A stretch of DNA of 24,708 nucleotides from Nemertoderma westbladi (lineage: Eukaryota; Xenacoelomorpha; Nemertodermatida; Nemertodermatidae). Positions within the stretch are counted from its first letter, which is position 1. The number at the start of each line of letters is the position of its first letter. The stretch covers positions 1-24,708 of the forward strand of contig JAUCBJ010002495.1 of assembly GCA_032718475.1 (NCBI GenBank), in the 5' to 3' direction. Under the pieces are notes generated by a model that did no database searches, was not told the DNA's origin, and saw only the letters and a list, made by a program, of their open reading frames with translations. Shown piece after piece: positions 18,792-24,708 of the stretch. The position numbers and the translations under genes are program-made.

Positions 18792-19068
18792 CCCATGTGA
18801 AGAATACCAGACTTTCTGCCGTTATATTTCACTTTGCAGTTACCCCCATGTGAAGAATACCAGGTTTTCACCAAAAACACAGGTTACAGAAGGGCTGAAT
18901 CTAACCAAAACAATAAACGAATTAGTATCTATGCAGGTTATAAGACAGAAAGAAATAAGCGCTATAAAACACTTTAAAAAGATAAATAAAAAAAATAAAA
19001 AATCTTCATATATAAAATTCCACTAAAAAGTCGACCGAAAAGTGAAATCCTGGTATTCTTCACATGGG
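18792..19068. repeat. 19-base repeat, two direct and one inverted copy
   Basis: CCCATGTGAAGAATACCAG occurs at 18792-18810 and 18845-18863 on the plus strand and, inverted, at 19050-19068. The preceding G is shared by the first and inverted copies, and TATAAGGG lies next to both. The outer pair encloses about 240 bases of AT-rich DNA, like the terminal inverted repeats of a short non-autonomous DNA transposon. The two direct copies are 103-174 bases upstream of the delta-tubulin start. No target-site duplication was evident. Confidence 0.6.
18880..18918 (+). repeat. Dispersed repeat, copy 1
   Basis: CAGGTTACAG at 18880-18889, twelve other bases, then TAACCAAAACAATAAAC at 18902-18918. The same two blocks at nearly the same spacing occur at 21881-21920. 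This copy lies inside the interval bounded by the 19-base inverted repeats. Confidence 0.6.
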
Positions 19069-19490
19069 CGATATAAGGGATAACAGAAATAATGAAAACA
19101 ATAATTAAGCTGCATTTTAAATAGATTGAAAGTAGGCCTAAGCTTGAACTTGTTTATTGGCGCCAAATGATAGATAAAATACAAATATATGTTACATACA
19201 TACAACAAGAACAACACTAAAAAAATAGTTTAAAATACCAGTCACCAAATTAGCAGGCCTAACGTACGATATTTATACATTTACACAAGAATTACACATT
19301 AAACTATACAGGTAGTGCAATCTATAAGTAGATTGGAAGTTTGGATGGGTAATTTCTGTCAGACTAGTGTCTTAGGTTAGGGTTACAAAATTTTAATTAG
19401 GGTTGATAAATTAATTAAATTTAGTTATTAAATAAAAACAAATGATGGTTGTGGTAGTTGTGGCCGATTAAAATAGTATATTTAAGGGAC
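19069..19490 (-). other. AT-rich spacer and 3' flank of the LINE fragment
   Basis: AT-rich; the right part is in the place of the 3' UTR of the LINE fragment that ends at 19491. TTAGGTTAGGGTT at 19372-19384 resembles telomere repeat but is too short to call. No gene seen. Confidence 0.5.
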
Positions 19491-20189
19491 TCAATTAGGT
19501 GTATAAAGAAACTTCCTCGGCACGCATTTGTCTAAATAATGATCTTTTAATTTATGTTTGAATGTTTCCAGATTTACAGATCTTGTAATCGCGGCTGGGA
19601 TCTCGTTCCATAGTGTTGGGCCCATATATGAGAAGGCGAGTTGTCCGTGTTTCGTGTTCTTGTTTGGAATTATCGCCTTCCGGTGGGCGCGACGCACATT
19701 CGTTGTCCCGCTCTCCCCCGAGAAGTTGATGAGGTCACGCAAGTATGACGGCCCATTGCCATTGCAAATTTTGTACATGTGCGATAGTACAACGGACTCA
19801 CATTGTTCTTTTAGCGGAAGCCAGTTCAATGTAGCAAATTCTGCTGCACCGATATGAGTCCGTGGACCCAAAACGAGGCAGTAACGAACGCATTTACGTT
19901 GGAGGGACTCAAGCTGGACCCGCTTACGGTGCGCAATCGAGAAGAACCAGCAACTTGCTGCGTAATCCATATGTGGCTGTATGAATGCCATACATAGAAT
20001 GCGCCGAGTGCGGGGATCGAGGACAGCCCCTTGACGGTGAAGGAATTTCAGTCGGCTGTTTCCTTTTTTTATTATTGCAGTTACCATACTGTCACCGGGG
20101 AGTGTTTCATCGAGTTCAGAGCCCATGTACGTTACTAGGGGAAGGACCGTTCCATTGCACGTTACCGACCCTCTCGCAAGCCGCTGATG
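19491..20189 (-). pseudogene. LINE RT C-terminal fragment, 5'-truncated
   Basis: Minus-strand frame that is open upstream of its first Met (20126): it reads RLARGSVTCNGTVLPLVTYM before MGSELDETLPGDSMV. Family landmarks of CR1/Jockey-like LINE C-termini: VTAIIKKGNSRLKFLHRQG, RRILCMAFIQPHMDYAASCW, LESLQRKCVRYCL, LNWLPLKEQCESVVLSHMYK, GPSYLRDLI, and a final FSYMGPTLWNEIPAAI followed by LETFKHKLKDHYL. RT catalytic motifs A to C are absent. An in-frame stop just upstream (about 20195) and the adjacent CTGTCTGCAC repeat mark the truncation. No frameshift lies within the retained part, so the insertion is fairly young or constrained by chance. Confidence 0.85.
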
Positions 20190-20225
20190 TGCCTACTACG
20201 CTGATGAGCTACTGTGCCTAAGGCC

Positions 20226-20346
20226 TGTCTGCACTACTGTCTGCACCACTGCCTGCACCACTGTCTACACCACTGTCTGCATCACTGTCTACATCACTGT
20301 CTGTCTGCACCATTGTCTGCATCACTGTCTGTCTGCACCACTGTCT
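20226..20346. repeat. 12-bp degenerate repeat
   Basis: About ten degenerate copies of CTGTCTGCACCA, with variants CTGTCTACACCA, CTGCCTGCACCA and extra CTGT. It abuts the truncated end of the LINE fragment. Confidence 0.85.
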
Positions 20347-20402
20347 GCTTAACGTTTATACCCATTATAAAACTATTCGGTTATATCTCATAAAACAAAA
20401 AA

Positions 20403-21093
20403 TCACATAAAACGGTTATATTTAAGGTGGGAATTAAAATCAATTGTTAAAATATTTGTTTCAAAAGTTTCTAAAGAAGCAGACGCGACGACACTTTCTG
20501 GTAATGAGTTCCATATCTGCACCACACGATGGCAAAATGTGTTTTGAATAGCTACGGATATGCACGGTACCTGACTGCCTGATGCAATTTAAAACGATGG
20601 ACATAATAGGTTGAAAAATATCAGTGATACGGATATTTACTAAGCCACTGAAAATTTTACATACAAGGATCCTATCAAAATGTATGCGACGTAATTCAGT
20701 GGATCCAGATTTAGGTGCTGTAACCTACTGGGGTACGAAGTACTTGAATCAAGAGAGCAACGCTGAAATAAGCACCTAGTAAAATACCTCTGCACTGCTG
20801 CACTGATTATATTTTATCGCACAAGCCTATGAAAGGCCGACAATTTCTAAACGGGTTCCATACTATTGCGTATTCGATAATCGGTCTTGCATAAACTTTG
20901 TATGCCAACAGTATTGCACTTATATCATTTATGGAAAAACATTTAAATAATATATTAATGGTATTATAGCATTTAGAAACAATGTTTAAAATATGAGCTT
21001 GAAAATATAACCTTGTGTCCATTTCAACACCAAGGTCAACATGAGAACATACGTTACCTAGTATATTTAGACCACTATTATATTCCGCACTTC
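20403..21093 (-). pseudogene. Second LINE RT C-terminal fragment, frameshifted
   Basis: Minus-strand remains of a different LINE. Upstream part (21093 to 20810): ILGNVCSHVDLGVEMDTR, YFQAHILNIVSKCYNTINIL, then FKCFSINDISAILLAYKVYA and RPIIEYAIVWNP, the usual sequence after RT motif D in CR1/L2/Jockey-like elements. A second frame gives TELRRIHFDRILVCKIFSGL. A third gives HRVVQIWNSLPESVVASASL then ETFETNILTIDF, ending at TGA 20405-20403. At least two frameshifts separate these pieces, so it is a pseudogene. Catalytic motifs are missing. The left (5') break lies near CCTAT repeats at about 21095-21116. Confidence 0.8.
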
Positions 21094-21538
21094 CTATCCT
21101 ATCCTATGTATCCTATTGAATATGTGTATGTCTGTATGTCTGTATGTGTAGTCTAATATAAAAACCGCATAATTATGGAAAGTAAAATTACCAAGAAAAG
21201 CAAGAATTAAAAGGTTCGAACACGCTAAAATTGGATAAAAATTAAAAGTTAGTTCTGGACAAAAGTGCTACCGGTACTACAACCAATGAGACGAGATTGA
21301 ACAATAAATACAAAACATAAAAATTTAAATGAAATAAAAAGAATTGAAATGAAAAAAGAAATACAAATGCATAATAGCAACGAAGTCTGTAGAATGGAAT
21401 ATAGCAGCATTGGTGCTACTACATCTGTACATACTGACATAGCTCTTACAGTCTTACGGTACACTACAAGGTACAGCGCAGGCGCTGGGTTAGTCGTGGT
21501 AGTTTGTTTATGTCAGTACCGGTATGTAGTACATTTAT
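21094..21538. other. AT-rich stretch, no gene
   Basis: Contains degenerate CCTAT repeats (about 21095-21116) and TGTATGTC repeats (about 21124-21148). Short open frames on both strands at 21249-21567 show no recognisable protein. Confidence 0.5.
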
Positions 21539-21650
21539 ATCAAGGCCTACTAAAAGACAGGCCGTGAAGCCGATCTCTAGGCCCTGAAATTTTTTAACAG
21601 TGTCACTGCTAGCAGTAGGCTTCACGGCCTGTCTTCTAGTAGGCCTTGAT
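21539..21650. repeat. 33-bp inverted repeat, hairpin or small foldback element
   Basis: Left arm 21539-21571 and right arm 21618-21650 are reverse complements over 33 bases with one mismatch (CTAAAAGAC against CTAGAAGAC). The 46-base loop contains a perfect 12-base palindrome, ACTGCTAGCAGT (21605-21616). Both outer edges continue as TTTATAT-type sequence. Confidence 0.9.
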
Positions 21651-21880
21651 TTATATACACTTATATACAGTATAAGTATAGCTCAGTACGGTATTATTCG
21701 CAGCGGTATTTAAATTTCCCACCATAAATGACACATACTATTGAGCCTTTTCTCAATTAATTTCAGTCAATTCAGGATATCTTGTGTCCAGAGTAGACAG
21801 GTAGGGAAACTGGACGCAAATCCCATCTTGGCGAATTAATATCCCGCCACCATGTTAAATTCTCAATTTAGGGAAAGGAG

Positions 21881-21920
21881 CAGGTTACAGTGGCACGTTA
21901 TTTTAACCAAAACAATAAAC
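21881..21920 (+). repeat. Dispersed repeat, copy 2
   Basis: CAGGTTACAG at 21881-21890, thirteen other bases, then TAACCAAAACAATAAAC at 21904-21920, matching 18880-18918. The bases between the blocks differ. Confidence 0.6.
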
Positions 21921-22023
21921 TAAACACAATAGAACTGGTTACAGTTTTATTTTTGAGAATAATCAGCTGTTATTTGCGTCGAATTTCCCCTGGAGAGGGA
22001 TGCATTTTTATTGTGTCGAAAGT

Positions 22024-22044
22024 CCCCCCCCCCCCCCCCCCCCC
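22024..22044. repeat. Poly(C) tract, 21 C
   Basis: An uninterrupted run of 21 C. Its length is uncertain for assembly reasons. Confidence 0.9.
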
Positions 22045-22341
22045 TATGTCTTTCTTAAACGTCATGACTAATATTCGAAAAAGCAGATGACACAACAGAT
22101 CAATAAGGATTGTAAATTCTTTATTTTCCGTTTTAAGAGTGATGCATTAATGGAAGAATCTTTTAGGCTCGTTAGGCCAAGGAATGCCTGTTCATCTTCC
22201 ATAGTAAACTCTCCCACTCCGTTTCCCAAGCTGCCTTGGTTCCCATTTATCGACCAATCAAGGATGAACGCCTGGGTTGGGATAGGCTGTGCAGCAATTT
22301 AAGCACTGTGCCCAAATAGTGCTGCCACCATCTAGGGAACG

Positions 22342-22372
22342 TACCTGGGCTTCCTAATCGGAAGCCCAGGTA
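22342..22372. repeat. Perfect 13-bp hairpin
   Basis: Arms TACCTGGGCTTCC (22342-22354) and GGAAGCCCAGGTA (22360-22372) are perfect reverse complements around the 5-base loop TAATC. No U-run follows. Confidence 0.85.
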
Positions 22373-22533
22373 TGTCACTGCTGCTTTACGTGAGTAATTA
22401 ATGAGTGAAGGATAGGTGAGAGTAAGTGATGGATTACGTAATAAACTGATTTTAATTATTTATTGAATTTTTTTTAATTTTTTAAAGAGATTACAAAAAG
22501 TTTTTAAAGTGGTTTTCATTATGCTATTGGAAA

Positions 22534-24708
22534 ACTAGCTGAGTGTTGTCCTACTGCTGTCCTAGAATAAATAACTAGTTGAGTGTTGTAGATCTGCTAT
22601 CCTATCAGTATACAGTAGAATAAATAACTAGTTGAGTGTTGTAGAGCTGCTATCCTATCAGTATACCGTAGAATAAATAACTAGTTGAGTGTTGTAGAGC
22701 TGCTATCAGTATACAGTAGAATAAATAACTAGTTGAGTGTTGTAGAGCTGCTATCAGTATACCGTAGAATAAATAACTAGTTGAGTGTTGTAGAGCTGCA
22801 ATCAGTATACAGTAGAATAAATAACTAGTTGAGTGTTGTAGAGCTGCTATCAGTATACAGTAGAATAAATAACTAGTTGAGTGTTGTAGAGCTGCTATCC
22901 TATCAGTATACAGTAGAATAAATAACTAGTTGAGTGTTGTAGAACTGCTATCAGTATACAGTAGAATAAATAACTAGTTGAGTGTTGTAGAGCTGCTATC
23001 AGTATACAGTAGAATAAATAACTAGTTGAGTGTTGTAGAGCTGCTATCCTATCAGTATACCGTAGAATAAATAACTAGTTGAGTGTTGTAGAGCTGCTAT
23101 CAGTATACAGTAGAATAAATAACTAGTTGAGTGTTGTAGAACTGCTATCAGTATACAGTAGAATAAATAACTAGTTGAGTCTTGTAGAGCTGCTATCAGT
23201 ATACAGTAGAATAAATAACTAGTTGAGTGTTGTAGAGCTGCAATCAGTATACAGTAGAATAAATAACTAGTTGAGTGTTGTAGAGCTGCTATCAGTATAC
23301 AGTAGAATAAATAACTAGTTGAGTGTTGTAGATCTGCTATCAGTATACAGTAGAATAAATAACTAGTTGAGTGTTGTAGAGCTACTATCAGTATACAGTA
23401 GAATAAATAACTAGTTGAGTGTTGTAGAGCTGCTATCAGTATACAGTAGAATAAATAACTAGTTGAGTGTTGTAGAGCTGCTATCAGTATACAGTAGAAT
23501 AAATAACTAGTTGAGTGTTGTAGAGCTGCTATCAGTATACAGTAGAATAAATAACTAGTTGAGTGTTGTAGAGCTGCTATCAGTATACAGTAGAATAAAT
23601 AACTAGTTGAGTGTTGTAGAGCTGCTATCAGTATACAGTAGAATAAATAACTAGTTGAGTGTTGTAGAGCTGCTATCCTATCAGTATACAGTAGAATAAA
23701 TAACTAGTTGAGTGTTGTAGAACTGCTATCAGTATACAGTAGAATAAATAACTAGTTGAGTGTTGTAGAGCTGCAATCAGTATACAGTAGAATAAATAAC
23801 TAGTTGAGTGTTGTAGAGCTGCTATCCTATCAGTATACAGTAGAATAAATAACTAGTTGAGTGTTGTAGATCTGCAATCAGTATACAGTAGAATAAATAA
23901 CTAGTTGAGTGTTGTAGAGCTGCAATCAGTATACAGTAGAATAAATAACTAGTTGAGTGTTGTAGAGCTGCACCATCAGTATACAGTAGAATAAATAACT
24001 AGGTGAGTGTTGTAGAGCTGCTATCAGTATACAGTAGAATAAATAACTAGTTGAGTGTTGTAGAGCTGCTATCAGTATACAGTAGAATAAATAACTATAG
24101 TTGAGTGTTGTAGAGCTGCTTCCTATCAGTATACAGTAGAATAAATAACTAGTTGAGTGTTGTAGAGCTGCTATCCTATCAGTATACAGTAGAATAAATA
24201 ACTAGTTGAGTGTTGTAGAGCTGCTATCAGTATACAGTAGAATAAATAACTAGTTGAGTGTTGTAGAGCTGCTATCAGTATACAGTAGAATAAATAACTA
24301 GTTGAGTGTTGTAGAGCTGCTATCCTATCAGTATACAGTAGAATAAATAACTAGTTGAGTGTTGTAGAGCTGCTATCAGTATACAGTAGAATAAATAACT
24401 AGTTGAGTGTTGTAGAGCTGCTATCAGTATACAGTAGAACAAATAACTAGTTGAGTGTTGTAGAACTGCTATCAGTATACAGTAGAATAAATAACTAGTT
24501 GAGTGTTGTAGAGCTGCTATCAGTATACAATAGAATAAATAACTAGTTGAGTGTTGTAGAGCTGCTATCAGTATACAGTAGAATAAATAACTAGTTGAGT
24601 GTTGTAGAGCTGCTATCCTATCAGTATACAGTAGAATAAATAACTAGTTGAGTGTTGTAGAGCTGCTATCAGTATACAGTAGAATAAATAACTAGGTGGG
24701 ATAAATAT
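22534..24708. repeat. 48/53-bp minisatellite, about 43 copies
   Basis: The unit contains GAATAAATAACTAGTTGAGT and GTTGTAGAGCTGCTATCAGT. Most copies are 48 bases. A minority are 53 because of an extra CCTAT (GCTATCCTATCAG). Point variants include GCAATC for GCTATC, GAACTG for GAGCTG and CCGTA for CAGTA. The first copy (22534-22571) is degenerate; the last clear copy ends near 24697, where GGTGGGATAAATAT may mark the array end. Stops are present in the frames, so it does not code. Confidence 0.97.

Larger units (their letters stand above)
21651..22533. other. Unique stretch, no gene
   Basis: AT-rich DNA holding the second dispersed-repeat copy, the poly(C) tract and a perfect hairpin, all listed separately. 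Short open frames at 21890-22090 and 22087-22302 show no family features. Confidence 0.5.

Noticed and set aside
18690-18890. RFX X-box upstream of delta-tubulin
   Set aside because: Only a half site (GTTACC near 18839) is present; no matching second half at proper spacing.
19372-19384. Telomere-like TTAGGTTAGGGTT
   Set aside because: Only two units in AT-rich LINE 3' flank; chance is enough.

Overview
This is nuclear DNA of an animal-like eukaryote. The evidence is non-LTR retrotransposon fragments of several families, very long minisatellites, AT-rich non-coding DNA with no operon-like gene packing, and one recognisable host gene: a delta-tubulin on the minus strand (17394-18689). Delta-tubulin is kept by lineages that build triplet-microtubule centrioles or basal bodies. 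With the LINE mix, this fits an invertebrate or lower chordate, but no species can be named from the sequence.

Layout: 1-2097 is a 42-bp minisatellite. 2098-4079 is a decayed LINE reverse transcriptase (minus). 4090-4873 has no recognisable gene. 4874-4898 is a run of 25 G. 5003-8373 is a 41/42-bp minisatellite. 8374-11892 (plus) is a large retroelement protein with an RT, a zinc knuckle and a restriction-like endonuclease; its RT domain is split by a GC-rich 15-bp array at 9731-10332. 12036-12362 is a 21-bp AT-rich array. 12363-12846 (minus) is a possible host exon with Gly/Ser/Gln/Tyr/Met repeats. 13083-15153 is a very regular 45-bp minisatellite. 15518-15826 is a 24-bp array and 16220-16640 a nearly perfect 48-bp array. 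Delta-tubulin follows, with a short repeat cluster in its upstream region (18792-19068). 19491-20189 and 20403-21093 (both minus) are 5'-truncated LINE C-terminal fragments of two different types. 21539-21650 and 22342-22372 are hairpin-forming inverted repeats, and 22024-22044 is a run of 21 C. 22534 to the window end is a 48/53-bp minisatellite.

Most of the window (roughly 11-12 kb) is tandem repeat. Most long open frames are by-products of repeat units whose length is a multiple of three and which lack stop codons; they are not listed as genes. The genes do not form a shared pathway: one host gene sits among mobile-element debris. The most notable structures are the retroelement carrying arrays at its 5' coding edge, inside its RT palm and just past its 3' end; the excess of array periods divisible by three; a 19-base match between the first minisatellite and the adjacent LINE; and short repeats placed directly and inverted upstream of delta-tubulin. 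I found no convincing new multi-gene system.
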